A stretch of 31,578 bases of DNA from contig CAZOKO010000019.1 in assembly GCA_964580455.1 (NCBI GenBank), positions 1-31,578 of the forward strand. The letters are read 5' to 3'. The position numbers and the translations under genes are program-made. This DNA is from CAZOKO01 sp964580455. Lineage in GTDB: Bacteria; Desulfobacterota; WTBG01. Below, one piece after another: positions 8,586 to 16,976 of this stretch (the first letter of the stretch is position 1; every line of letters starts with the position of its first letter). The notes under the pieces are model-generated. The model did not search any database, was not told the DNA's origin, and saw only the letters and a program-made list of their open reading frames with translations.

Positions 8586-10652
8586 ATGACTTCCTCCCAC
8601 GAAGTTCAGAGCATATGTCCATATTGTGCTGAAGGGTGTGGCTTTTATACCCAAGTAGAACACGGAAAAGCCTCTAATATAGAGTACATGAAAAAACACC
8701 CTGTGAACGAGGGAGGGTTGTGCCTTAAAGGCAATGCTGTCCTGGACATCATCTACCACGAAAACAGGATTTACTCTCCTTTAGCAAAAAAAGATGGCAA
8801 TACGTTTGATAACATTTCCTGGAATGAAGCCATCAACGCTATTGTCTCAAATTTTAAGAAAATATTGAAAAAGCATGGCCCCGATTCTCTGGCATTTCTC
8901 ACATCTGCCCGTTGTACCAATGAAGAAAATTACCTTTTCCAGAAACTTGCCAGGATGATAGGGACAAACAATGTCGACTGCTCCTCTTTTTATGAAGGCA
9001 ACTTAAATATCGTTGATTTTAGTACATCATTTGGCAGTGCCTGCGCGACTAACCCTCTTTCAGATCTTGTTAATTCAGAGTGTATCCTCATCTCTGGATC
9101 AAATTTTACAGATAATCATCCCATAGTTTCTCACTGGGTATTTGAATCAAAATCTAGGGGTGCCAGGATTATCTACATAGACCATCGTGTGCCTTCCTCC
9201 CTTTTAATCTGCGATCATTTTCTCCAGGTAAATCCGGGAACTCAGGCAGTTCTTATCGACGGGATGATCATCCACATCCTGGAAAAAAATCTCTATAATA
9301 AACAATTTGTTGAGGAACGCACATCCGGATTTGAGGTACTCCAGAAATCGTTGCGCAAACAATCACTAAAACAAGTCGAGAAGATATCAGGCATACCTGT
9401 CGCAGAAATTAAAGAAGTTGCTGAGATTTACGCTTCCTCCCACACATCAGCCATTATCCATTGCACAGATTTCAATCCCCAGCATGGCAATTCTAAAGGC
9501 ACAACCAATCTGGCAAACCTTGCCCTTCTATGTGGTCATATTGGCCGTACTGGAACAGGTATCTTCCCCCTTTTAGAACATAACAACGCACAGGGCAGCT
9601 ATGATATGGGAGTCTCACCCCATCTCCTCCCGGGACGGGCCGGTGTAAAAGATGATTTCCAACAAAAGAAAATTGCTAAATTATGGCACATAAAGAATCT
9701 CCCTTCCAAAGGAGGGCTTTCATTCCCTGAAATGACTAAGGCTCTCAAGCGCCATCGAATCAAGGCACTTTATATTATGGAATCAAATCCTCTGGAAGAA
9801 CATGCCCATGCTGATCAATTAAAGCATGCATTAAAAGGTTTAGAATTTCTTCTGGTTCAAGATAACTTCCTTACCGAAACAGCAAAACAGGCGGATATTG
9901 TTCTGCCTGCTGTCTCTTGGGCGGAGAAGACCGGTACTTATACCAACACAGAACGTCGCGTTCAGCTACAGTCCAGGATACTCAATCCTCAGCAGCATAC
10001 AATTCCAAACTGGCAGGTAATGTGCGACATTGCAAAAAAACTGGGATTTAAAAAACAGTTTTCATTTAGCAACACAGAAAATATTTTAAAAGAAATTACT
10101 AAAGCAGTCCCTGCCTATGCAGGAATTTCTGCAACCAGGGTAAAGCGAACTGAAGGCATCATCTGGCCATGTCCCACTCCCAAACATCCAGGAACTTCTA
10201 TTCTGTACACTGAACACTTTCATACTCCTGATGGACTGGGGAAATTGAGCCCTGTCTTTTATGAGAAAAAGGCAGAAAAACCAACCCAAAAATATCCTTT
10301 TCGTTTAACTTTTGGAAAAGCTCCCACTTTCTATAGTGCGGCTATTACACATTTGGAAATTAAATCATCTACACCTGCATCATCCGAACTTTTTGTGGAG
10401 CTTAACCCCAAAGATGCCAAAAAGATTAATATCCAGAACCAGAGCGTGGTAAAGATTTCAACCAGACTGGGGAATGTAAAAGCTACCGCCTGTATTACTG
10501 AAAAAATTCTCCCCGGGGTTGTCTTCATACCTTTTCTTCCTGCCAGCAGTAACGGGCAAACTCTTAGCCCTGTGGATCCCAGAACAAAAATCCCAGAGCT
10601 AAATGCAGCCACCTGTCAGGTTAAGGAAAGTGGAGGAAAGCAAGGTGATTAG
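8586..10652 (+). CDS. Formate-dehydrogenase-like molybdopterin oxidoreductase subunit with altered active site
   Basis: 688 aa. It aligns along its length with FdhF-type bis-MGD subunits. C11, C14, C18 and C46 form the N-terminal 4Fe-4S site, and K48 matches the Lys between cluster and cofactor. The stretches RCTNEENYLFQKLARMIGTNNVD, TDNHPIVSHWVF and EHNNAQGSYDMG follow the family closely, and a C-terminal molydopterin dinucleotide-binding domain (about 570-680) is present. The three residues of the formate site are all different: the Sec/Cys position is E137 (codon GAA, not TGA), the adjacent His is G138, and the Arg in the PVRGQNN motif is L330. It should not oxidise formate in the usual way. 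It starts a five-gene operon with hydrogenase subunits and may be a Mo/W enzyme for another substrate, or an electron-transfer subunit. It overlaps the next gene by 8 nt. Confidence 0.88.
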   Translation: MTSSHEVQSICPYCAEGCGFYTQVEHGKASNIEYMKKHPVNEGGLCLKGNAVLDIIYHENRIYSPLAKKDGNTFDNISWNEAINAIVSNFKKILKKHGPDSLAFLTSARCTNEENYLFQKLARMIGTNNVDCSSFYEGNLNIVDFSTSFGSACATNPLSDLVNSECILISGSNFTDNHPIVSHWVFESKSRGARIIYIDHRVPSSLLICDHFLQVNPGTQAVLIDGMIIHILEKNLYNKQFVEERTSGFEVLQKSLRKQSLKQVEKISGIPVAEIKEVAEIYASSHTSAIIHCTDFNPQHGNSKGTTNLANLALLCGHIGRTGTGIFPLLEHNNAQGSYDMGVSPHLLPGRAGVKDDFQQKKIAKLWHIKNLPSKGGLSFPEMTKALKRHRIKALYIMESNPLEEHAHADQLKHALKGLEFLLVQDNFLTETAKQADIVLPAVSWAEKTGTYTNTERRVQLQSRILNPQQHTIPNWQVMCDIAKKLGFKKQFSFSNTENILKEITKAVPAYAGISATRVKRTEGIIWPCPTPKHPGTSILYTEHFHTPDGLGKLSPVFYEKKAEKPTQKYPFRLTFGKAPTFYSAAITHLEIKSSTPASSELFVELNPKDAKKINIQNQSVVKISTRLGNVKATACITEKILPGVVFIPFLPASSNGQTLSPVDPRTKIPELNAATCQVKESGGKQGD

Positions 10653-11121
10653 TAAAGTTCTTTCTATCAACATAGATCAATGCATTGCCTGCCGAGCCTG
10701 CGAAGCAGCCTGCAAAAGAGAACATGGTGGAATTTCTCATATATTTGTTACCCCCATCAACGACAAATATTCCATTCCCTTATCCTGTCTCCACTGTGGG
10801 GAAAGCCCGTGTGTAGATGTATGCCCTACAAAGGCTCTTGAAAAAACATCTCATGGAGCAGTGATTTTTCATAAGATAAGATGTATTGGCTGCAGGCTGT
10901 GTGTTATTGTTTGTCCTTTCGGTGTCATTCAGATAGATGAGGGGAATACCCTATTAAAATGCGATTGTTGCGCCAACCGCTTAAAAAAGGGTAAAGACCC
11001 TGCATGTGTCCTCACCTGCCCAACTAAAGCGCTGGTTTATGAAAAGAGTGGTAAGATCACGAGCAGAACAAGAAAAAAGCGTGCACTCAAAGCTAAACAC
11101 AAAAAAACAAAGAAGGGGTAA
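10645..11121 (+). CDS. Four-cluster ferredoxin-type electron-transfer subunit (HycB/HydN-like)
   Basis: 158 aa from the GTG at 10645. The start is chosen because GGAGG at 10632-10636 is 8 nt upstream; an in-frame ATG at 10603 lies inside the preceding gene. Four 4Fe-4S binding groups are visible: CIACRACEAAC, CLHCGESPCVDVC, CIGCRLCVIVC and CDCCANRLKKGKDPACVLTC, each with the compensating CP motif that closes a neighbouring cluster. This is the architecture of HycB/HydN/FdhB subunits that carry electrons between a molybdopterin subunit and a partner. The C-terminus is highly basic. The overlap with the upstream gene implies translational coupling and a fixed stoichiometric partnership. Confidence 0.9.
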   Translation: MISKVLSINIDQCIACRACEAACKREHGGISHIFVTPINDKYSIPLSCLHCGESPCVDVCPTKALEKTSHGAVIFHKIRCIGCRLCVIVCPFGVIQIDEGNTLLKCDCCANRLKKGKDPACVLTCPTKALVYEKSGKITSRTRKKRALKAKHKKTKKG

Positions 11122-11136
11122 AATTAAATCAACTTA

Positions 11137-12729
11137 ATGGAAACACCTTTACCAGATAAAGTTATCAGTGGTCTCGAAGAAACATTTGGTGAGCAGATTA
11201 CACTGGACTGCAGTAACCCAGCAGAAATTTATCTTAAAACTAATGCTTCTTTATTAAAAGATCTTGCAGAGTATGTTTCTACTCGGCTTCAAGGAAGATT
11301 TGTGACCTGTGCTGCAATCGACCATAGAAAGGACACGGGCAAATTTGCTGTTGTTTACATCTTCTCTTTCGATAAAGCTAAAACTTTTTGTAGCATCAAA
11401 GTGGATATAGATCCCCCATATGACCAGATTGACTCTATTACTCCAATCATTCCTGGAGCAAACTGGGCAGAAAGGGAGCTTAGAGATATGAGCGGTATCA
11501 AGCCGCAAGGTCATCCTGATCTTAGAAGACTTATTTTAGCAGATGACTGGCCAGAGGAAGAATATCCCTTGAGGGAAGATTTTGCTTTCGACTACAAACC
11601 AGCTTCTGCATCGGGGGTTGCTCCAGGCCTGAAACCACTACCCGCAAGTACAACTTTACTCCCGTTAGGTTCCTTCTATGCCCAGAAGGAAACAACAGCT
11701 TACTTCAACCTCTTTATCTATGGAGAAAAAATTGTTGACGTTGATTATCGAGGGTTTTATAACCACAGAGGTTTGGAAAAGATGGCAGACAGCGTGCTCA
11801 ACTATAATCAGATTCCTTTTGTTGCAGAGAGAATTTGTGCCTGTTGTGGTTTTTCTCACAGCACCTGCTATTGCCAGGCCATAGAAGCCGCTGCTCACCT
11901 GGTAATACCCTTAAGGGCAAAATTCATCAGGACACTGCTTCTGGAAGTAGAACGACTGTACAGCCATTCACTCTGGTTAGCATCATTCTGTAACATGGAA
12001 GGACTCAGACAATTATTTATAAGATGCTGTGCCCTGCAACAGCAAATACTCGCTATCTCTCAATTGCTTACGGGTAATCGGATAATCTTTGGAATGAATA
12101 TAATTGGAGGGGTGAGTAAAGACATTTCAAAGGGAAATCGATCTCACCTGTATAAATTGATTGACCGTACAGAAAAGCAGCTCAAAGCCATCACTGAGGT
12201 ACTGCAGGGAGAACTATCCTTTTCCTCACAAATGAAAATGATAAGCACTCTCCCCTTAAATGATGCAGAAAGGCTCTGTATAGTTGGTTACACAGCACGA
12301 GCATCAGGAATTAAAATTGATGCCAGGGTCGATCACCCCTATGCTGCCTATGAAAACGTGGAAATTGAACCAGTTTGTCGAAATGAAGGAGATAATATGT
12401 CTCGTATCTCTGTCAGACTTGATGAAATGAGTCAATCCATTTCTCTCATAAGAGAAACGCTTGAAAAAATGCCTGAGGGAGAAATCAGTCTAAAAACAGT
12501 CGAAATTCCACCCAATAAAGACAGTCTTTCTGCTGTTGAATCTCCCAGAGGAGAAACCGTGCATTATGTTTTAACAGGGGAAAACAACAGGCCGCTTCGC
12601 TGGAAAATTAAGTCAGCTACATTTTCAAACCTGCAGGTTATCCCCACTATGTTAAGAGGCACCAATATCGCTGACGCACGTGTCAGCATCAATAGTATTG
12701 ATCCCTGTTTTTCCTGTATTGAACATTAG
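11137..12729 (+). CDS. Group-4-type [NiFe] hydrogenase large subunit (HycE-like, NuoC-NuoD fusion)
   Basis: 530 aa. Residues about 1-150 are a NuoC-like domain ending in WAERELRDMSGIKPQGHPDL and DDWPEEEYPLREDF. The rest is the NuoD/HycE-like catalytic domain. Both nickel-binding cysteine pairs are present: C234 and C237 in ERICACCGFSHS, and C524 and C527 in DPCFSCIEH. This separates it from Complex I NuoD and from the cysteine-less Ehr proteins. The protein stops at H530, immediately after the second pair, so there is no C-terminal peptide for a maturation endopeptidase. A known precedent for a missing peptide is CooH. It should produce or oxidise H2 with the HycG-like subunit. The ribosome-binding site before ATG 11137 is weak. 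Confidence 0.92.
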   Translation: METPLPDKVISGLEETFGEQITLDCSNPAEIYLKTNASLLKDLAEYVSTRLQGRFVTCAAIDHRKDTGKFAVVYIFSFDKAKTFCSIKVDIDPPYDQIDSITPIIPGANWAERELRDMSGIKPQGHPDLRRLILADDWPEEEYPLREDFAFDYKPASASGVAPGLKPLPASTTLLPLGSFYAQKETTAYFNLFIYGEKIVDVDYRGFYNHRGLEKMADSVLNYNQIPFVAERICACCGFSHSTCYCQAIEAAAHLVIPLRAKFIRTLLLEVERLYSHSLWLASFCNMEGLRQLFIRCCALQQQILAISQLLTGNRIIFGMNIIGGVSKDISKGNRSHLYKLIDRTEKQLKAITEVLQGELSFSSQMKMISTLPLNDAERLCIVGYTARASGIKIDARVDHPYAAYENVEIEPVCRNEGDNMSRISVRLDEMSQSISLIRETLEKMPEGEISLKTVEIPPNKDSLSAVESPRGETVHYVLTGENNRPLRWKIKSATFSNLQVIPTMLRGTNIADARVSINSIDPCFSCIEH

Positions 12730-12746
12730 TATACATCCTAAAGAGG

Positions 12747-13298
12747 TTGCAAAAAGTCTGTATGTTCAAACTGCATATTATTAGTGAGCTAAAAGAGGCT
12801 TTTCTTAATGTAAAGGATAGTACTTCAGAGATTCCTAAATCCATAAAATCCGATCTTCCTACCTCATTTGTTCACAAAAAAATGATAATTTATGATAATA
12901 AATGTATTGGCTGCGGAGCATGCGCCACTGTCTGCCCTGCCTTTGCTATTACTGTTTTGGAAAATAGAAAACATAGAATTATTGATATAAATGCTGCAAA
13001 TTGCATCTATTGTGGCTTATGCGTTGAGGCCTGTCCAGAGGAGGCAATTACCTTAGTATCTGGGAATGAACTGCCTTCCTTAAACAAAGATAATTTACAT
13101 CATGAACTGAGGATTAAGCTTAAAAGGTGTGAACACTGTCGAAAACCTATTGGCACTAAAAAAGGTGTTTTGAAAACAGTTAAGGACCTTTTCTCTAAAC
13201 GTGGAATCAACACTAAAGAATTGGAATGGGTGAATCTTTGTTCCTCATGCAGGAGAAAATTCCAAAGTTACGTTTTAATCAGACAAAGCATAGAGTAG
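12747..13298 (+). CDS. HycF/HyfH/NuoI-like 2[4Fe-4S] subunit with extra cysteine pairs
   Basis: 183 aa from TTG 12747, or 178 aa from ATG 12762. AAGAGG at 12741-12746 is directly against the TTG and 15 nt from the ATG, so the start is undecided. Residues 53-63 (CIGCGACATVC) and 86-96 (CIYCGLCVEAC) form two 4Fe-4S sites as in HycF and NuoI. The C-terminal part has two further CxxC pairs, C128/C131 (RCEHCRKP) and C165/C168 (LCSSCRRK), as in HycF-type proteins, and these may bind another metal. It probably links the HycG-like proximal cluster to the ferredoxin-like subunit. It lies in the operon, 17 bp after the large subunit and 1 bp before the small subunit. Confidence 0.88.
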   Translation: MQKVCMFKLHIISELKEAFLNVKDSTSEIPKSIKSDLPTSFVHKKMIIYDNKCIGCGACATVCPAFAITVLENRKHRIIDINAANCIYCGLCVEACPEEAITLVSGNELPSLNKDNLHHELRIKLKRCEHCRKPIGTKKGVLKTVKDLFSKRGINTKELEWVNLCSSCRRKFQSYVLIRQSIE

Positions 13299-13299
13299 C

Positions 13300-13758
13300 A
13301 TGGTAACACTATCAAGATTAGCTAATACTAAGAAGGCAATAAACTTCTACCATGCAAACATAGGTGCTTGTAATGGATGCGATTTAGAGGTGGTTAATCT
13401 CCTAAGCACTTTTCTTCTAGAAAAACATCATCTGGAAATCAAGCTGGTAAGATCAGCGAAGAACGCTGATCTTATTCTGGTTACCGGTTCAGTCAGCAGA
13501 GCACTGGCAAAGAAAATAAAAGAGTTAAAGGAATCCATTTCGGGAAACAAAATTATCATTGCTGTTGGAACCTGTGCCATTGATGGAGGTTTGTGGAAAA
13601 AGAGCTACAATATCATTGGGGGAATAGACAAAATACTGCAGGTTAATTGCTTCATCCCGGGATGTCCGCCAACACCTGAGGCAATATTCTATGGTCTGGA
13701 ATCGGTACTGGGTTTGAAAAAGAAGTTTTTTACTCCTCTTTTTTATAAAGAGAAATAA
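13300..13758 (+). CDS. Hydrogenase small subunit (HycG/NuoB-like)
   Basis: 152 aa. The four ligands of the proximal 4Fe-4S cluster are all visible: C24 and C27 (GACNGCDLE), C92 (GTCAIDGG) and C122 (PGCPPTPEAI). This is the pattern of NuoB, HycG and EchC. It forms the catalytic dimer with the large subunit at 11137. It is the last gene of the operon. No HycC- or HycD-like membrane gene occurs before, within or after the operon, so nothing in the window anchors the complex to the membrane or couples it to ions. Confidence 0.92.
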   Translation: MVTLSRLANTKKAINFYHANIGACNGCDLEVVNLLSTFLLEKHHLEIKLVRSAKNADLILVTGSVSRALAKKIKELKESISGNKIIIAVGTCAIDGGLWKKSYNIIGGIDKILQVNCFIPGCPPTPEAIFYGLESVLGLKKKFFTPLFYKEK

Positions 13759-14016
13759 CAAAATAGGACGCAGATTTTCGCAGATACCCACAGAAAACTA
13801 TTTTCTCAAAAGCAAAGTGTTGTGGTCGTAACGCACACCTTTATTATTTAGAATCTTGGCAATCTGTGTTTACCCCGTTAGATAGTTCTATCAGTTTATC
13901 TATCGGAGTAAAATATCAGAACTTGTTTAATTTGATAAGAGATCTACACTCATTATCTAACGGGGTGAATCTGCGTCCAAAAAGAAATTTATTAACTTCC
14001 TAGAAAGGAGCTCCAC
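13759..14016. other. Intergenic region between hydrogenase and amidohydrolase operons
   Basis: It holds no gene. It begins with degenerate CGCAGATTTTCGCAGATA words and contains the terminal-inverted-repeat element at 13872-13966. After the element GAATCTGCGTCC restores the flanking word, as if the element were inserted in it. No good promoter was recognised. Confidence 0.6.
13872..13966. repeat. 95-bp element with 13-bp terminal inverted repeats, copy 1
   Basis: ACCCCGTTAGATA at 13872-13884 is the exact reverse complement of TATCTAACGGGGT at 13954-13966. An internal degenerate copy TATCTATCGGAGT lies near 13898. The same terminal repeats bound a 98-bp segment at 23643-23741 with a different interior. 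Both copies lie shortly upstream of a + strand gene. It is either a MITE-like insertion or a paired operator. Confidence 0.7.
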
Positions 14017-14949
14017 ATGCCAGCTAAAACACGTTCCAAAAAATTTCCAATACCCCCTTATCCCGGGACCCGGGATAAAGGCAAGGAAAGCCTCGTCAAG
14101 GTTGCTGCCATTCAATTCGAACCCCATATTGGTAATAAGGCTTATTCTGTCAAAGAAGGATTAAAACTGATCGAAAAGGCAGGGAAGAAAGGGGCAAAAC
14201 TTATGGTCCTGCCAGAGCTTTCTAATACAGGATATATTTACAACTCCCGGGAAGAGGCTTTTGCCATGGCTGAACCTGTCCCGGAAGGTCCCACCACTTC
14301 CGAATGGATCAAGATGGCAAAGAAGTATGATGCCTACATTTGTGCTGGTATTACAGAAAGAGAAGGTAATTGTCTCTATAATTCTGTAGCAGTGGTAGGG
14401 CCTGAAGGCCATATCGGAACCTACCGTAAGACCCACCTCTGGAATGAGGAAAAGCTATGGTTTGAACCAGGGAATCTTGGTTTCCCGGTGTTTGAGCTTC
14501 CCTTTGGCAAAATAGGTTGCCGCATCTGTTATGATATATGGTTTCCTGAAGTAACTAGAATTTATGTTGCCCAGGGGGCTGATATCATCTGTGACTCTAC
14601 AAACTGGGTGGTAGTTGATCCCCTCCAGACAAAAGAAAAGCCAACGGCTGCCTATTCAGCCCAGCAGATGTCTTTAATGAATGCATGTTTCAGCATTTGT
14701 GCTGACCGTGTTGGAGTAGAAAGAGATTGTACTTTCATCGGGAACAGTTGTATTACCGATCCCGGTGGTGGTTTTGTAGCTGGCCCCGGTTCTCCCGACA
14801 AACCAGAAATTGTGATGGCTGAGATCAATGTCATGCTGGCCCGTTACCGACACTGGTCTGACTTCAATAATCCTTTAACTGACCGCCGGACAGACCTCTA
14901 TGACACATATTTAGGATATGACCCTGAAACAAAGAGTGGACTTCTATAA
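14017..14949 (+). CDS. Nitrilase-superfamily carbon-nitrogen hydrolase
   Basis: 310 aa. The Glu-Lys-Cys triad of the superfamily is visible: E67 in MVLPELSNTGY, K138 in YRKTHLWNEEKLWFEPG and C171 in GCRICYDIWFPE. Such enzymes hydrolyse amides, N-carbamoyl groups or, more rarely, nitriles, and act in the cytoplasm. The KTHLWNEEKLWFEPGN context fits an aliphatic amidase or carbamoylase-like branch better than a true nitrilase, but the substrate is not readable. About 25 residues precede the usual start of the domain. A good ribosome-binding site (AAAGGAG) precedes ATG 14017. It is the first gene of a co-directional cluster reaching to the 2-oxoacid dehydrogenase, suggesting that an N-containing substrate feeds that pathway. 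Confidence 0.9.
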   Translation: MPAKTRSKKFPIPPYPGTRDKGKESLVKVAAIQFEPHIGNKAYSVKEGLKLIEKAGKKGAKLMVLPELSNTGYIYNSREEAFAMAEPVPEGPTTSEWIKMAKKYDAYICAGITEREGNCLYNSVAVVGPEGHIGTYRKTHLWNEEKLWFEPGNLGFPVFELPFGKIGCRICYDIWFPEVTRIYVAQGADIICDSTNWVVVDPLQTKEKPTAAYSAQQMSLMNACFSICADRVGVERDCTFIGNSCITDPGGGFVAGPGSPDKPEIVMAEINVMLARYRHWSDFNNPLTDRRTDLYDTYLGYDPETKSGLL

Positions 14950-15027
14950 AACACAGAGCTCTCTTTATTCTCCGTGTCCTCTGTGGTGAAGTTCTTAACA
15001 AACTAAAACAACAAAAGGAGTAAAACC

Positions 15028-16191
15028 ATGGCAAAGAAAAACGTATCCCCGTTTCTACCACTTGCACAAAATTATGCAAAAGAACTTAATATGAGCTTGA
15101 AAGATCTTTCCGTAGCAGCACTCCGTTCCATGTTTGGTCATGTATATTACATCTGGCAAACCTTTAAGCCCGCACTGGGATTTGATAAAGCACTTGCTAC
15201 CTATGGTACGGTCTGGGAAGAACTCGCTGTCGCCTCTTTCCAGGGTGCGATGCAGGCTCTGGGTTTAAAAGAAGTAAAAGATCTGCCCACCTTTGGAAAG
15301 ATTGTTCAGAACTGTTTTACAGGAGTTCCCGCCCTTTATGAAATCAAAAGGGATTTGCCAAACGAACATGTAGGACATGTGCTCTGGTGTGCCAACCCTG
15401 CGTACGGCCCTGTTGACTGCAGATTCGACCGCAATGACTACTATCGCCAGGAAGTCTATCTCACTTACACCTACATTCGCAAGCTGGTTGATGAAGCCAA
15501 AAAGGTAGGTCTTAAGGACGATATTGAGATTGATCTTCCCACTGGTCGCTGCCGTGATGGCGCTGCCTGTGCCTGCCAGATTATCTTGAGAACCCCCCGT
15601 GGTGATAAGGACATACCACTTCCTGAGGTAAAACACTGTTTCATCGAAGAAGAGATGGGGAAAACAGAACCGCTGCTCTATATCCTGAAAAAGCAGAAAA
15701 GGAGCCTTGAGGAACAGGGACCCGGCACATTCCTGGGTTTCTTTTATACCGATTACCTCGCATGGGCAGGATTGGAAAATGCTGTAAATGTTAAAAAAGC
15801 TTCCGATATCTATATCGATCTCTGGAAAACCTTCCCTCCCATGTGGGTAAAAGACGCCAGGCTTGATCTCTGGGCAGGAAAACCCAAAACAACAAAAGAG
15901 CTGGCAGATATTCTCACCTACTGTGAAAATAAAAAATATATGCCATATAAGGGTACCCAAATGGATGAACGTATTATCCTCACATCCACACTCAACCCTT
16001 ATGTTGAAGTAATGGCAGCCTTTGGCTTTAAGAAAGGATGCAGCTATTTTAAGGTTCTCACCAAAAGGGACCAGGAATTTATCAATCAGGTGCTCTTAGA
16101 AACTAAAACAGATAAAAAGTTTAAGGCCAAACTGACCAAATCTATAAGTGAAGGAGATAAGGTAAACCAGATTGAAATTTCAAAAAAGTAG
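15028..16191 (+). CDS. Unrecognised 387-aa cytoplasmic protein
   Basis: I do not recognise this protein with confidence. It has no signal peptide or membrane helix. It is Cys- and aromatic-rich, with HVLWCANPAYGPVDCRFDR around 120-140 and the notable CRDGAACACQIIL near 184-196. The N-terminal 120 residues are helical and Trp/Tyr-rich. The arrangement faintly recalls the 2-amino-thiazoline-4-carboxylate hydrolase (ATC hydrolase) family, which also has an 'RCRF' segment, but that is only an impression. A very good ribosome-binding site (AAAAGGAG) and its place between the amidohydrolase and the NTF2-fold gene imply a metabolic role in the same pathway. Confidence 0.8.
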   Translation: MAKKNVSPFLPLAQNYAKELNMSLKDLSVAALRSMFGHVYYIWQTFKPALGFDKALATYGTVWEELAVASFQGAMQALGLKEVKDLPTFGKIVQNCFTGVPALYEIKRDLPNEHVGHVLWCANPAYGPVDCRFDRNDYYRQEVYLTYTYIRKLVDEAKKVGLKDDIEIDLPTGRCRDGAACACQIILRTPRGDKDIPLPEVKHCFIEEEMGKTEPLLYILKKQKRSLEEQGPGTFLGFFYTDYLAWAGLENAVNVKKASDIYIDLWKTFPPMWVKDARLDLWAGKPKTTKELADILTYCENKKYMPYKGTQMDERIILTSTLNPYVEVMAAFGFKKGCSYFKVLTKRDQEFINQVLLETKTDKKFKAKLTKSISEGDKVNQIEISKK

Positions 16192-16324
16192 ATCTTTTTC
16201 GTGACTAGCTCTTGGCAAAGACAACGGTGATATGTTATAGAATAGTGGCTTTTGAGTGGACAAGATGCTTGCTGCTAGATGATTGAGACTAGACAAATAC
16301 TATAAAGATTGTATTTTATCCAGC

Positions 16325-16352
16325 ATCAAGCAACCAGTATCCAGGATCATTT
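16325..16352 (+). repeat. 28-bp dispersed direct repeat, copy 2
   Basis: This is the second copy of the segment at 53-80, with two mismatches. It lies in the 246-bp gap between the 387-aa protein and the NTF2-fold gene. No other structure was recognised in that gap. Confidence 0.7.
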
Positions 16353-16437
16353 TTTAAATGCAACCAACCACCTCAGAGCCACAGGCTGCAAAAGCTTACT
16401 ACATTTATAATAAACTACTAACAAGGAGGAACAGGAA

Positions 16438-16920
16438 ATGAACGAAAAACAGCTGAAAGCCCTGGAAAAAAGAATCCAAGTCTTAGAAGATATTGAAGCC
16501 ATAAAAGACTTAAAGGCACGGTATGCAGCCGTATGTGATGATAAATACAATCCAGAAAAAGGGATAAAGCTCTTTACCCAGGATGGTGTTTGGAATGGCG
16601 GCAAGGATTTTGGAGTACATAAGGGAAGGGCCGCCATCAAGAAGTTCTTTCAGGGGGTTGCACAAAACATCGTCTTTGCCGTCCACTACTTTCTCCAGCC
16701 TACCATAAAAATCAACAAAGATGGAAAGACCGCAACAGGGAAGTGGTATCTCTGGCAGGCCTGCACATTTAAAGGTGGTACTGGTGTGTGGATATCCGGC
16801 CTGGAATATGATAAATACAGAAAAGTAAAAGGGCAGTGGCTTATGAGTGAAATGAGATTAAAACTCTTTTTCATGACTCCCTATGAACAGGGGTGGCACA
16901 AGATTAAGATTATGAAGTAG
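16438..16920 (+). CDS. SnoaL/NTF2-fold protein
   Basis: 160 aa. It starts with a helical segment (EKRIQVLEDIEAIKDLKARYAAVCDD) that is the usual opening of SnoaL-like NTF2-fold proteins. It continues with the cone-shaped sheet elements FTQDGVWNGG, AAIKKFFQGVAQ, FAVHYFLQPTIKIN and GKWYLWQ. Members act as isomerases, dehydratases (BaiE type) or ligand binders. The YLWQACTFKGGTGVWISGLEYDKYRK region fits the BaiE/SnoaL branch. The catalytic residues cannot be assigned from the sequence alone. AAGGAGG lies before the ATG. It is next to two MaoC genes, so a dehydration or hydration step on an acyl-CoA or acid is plausible. Confidence 0.82.
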   Translation: MNEKQLKALEKRIQVLEDIEAIKDLKARYAAVCDDKYNPEKGIKLFTQDGVWNGGKDFGVHKGRAAIKKFFQGVAQNIVFAVHYFLQPTIKINKDGKTATGKWYLWQACTFKGGTGVWISGLEYDKYRKVKGQWLMSEMRLKLFFMTPYEQGWHKIKIMK

Positions 16921-16976
16921 AAAGGATTGCCTGTAAATACTTATTCAACCATCAAAAACTCAAAGGAGGATATAAA

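Noticed and set aside
8991..8999. Possible selenocysteine in the FdhF-like subunit
   Set aside because: The codon at the aligned Sec position is GAA, and there is no in-frame TGA in the gene. No SECIS-like need arises.
11137..12729. Ehr-type (cysteine-less) or Complex I-type large subunit
   Set aside because: Both CxxC nickel motifs are present (234/237 and 524/527), so it groups with real hydrogenases.
15265..15960. Long - strand ORFs opposite the 387-aa gene and in other genes
   Set aside because: They lack ribosome-binding sites and family motifs. They lie wholly opposite well-supported genes and are shadows.
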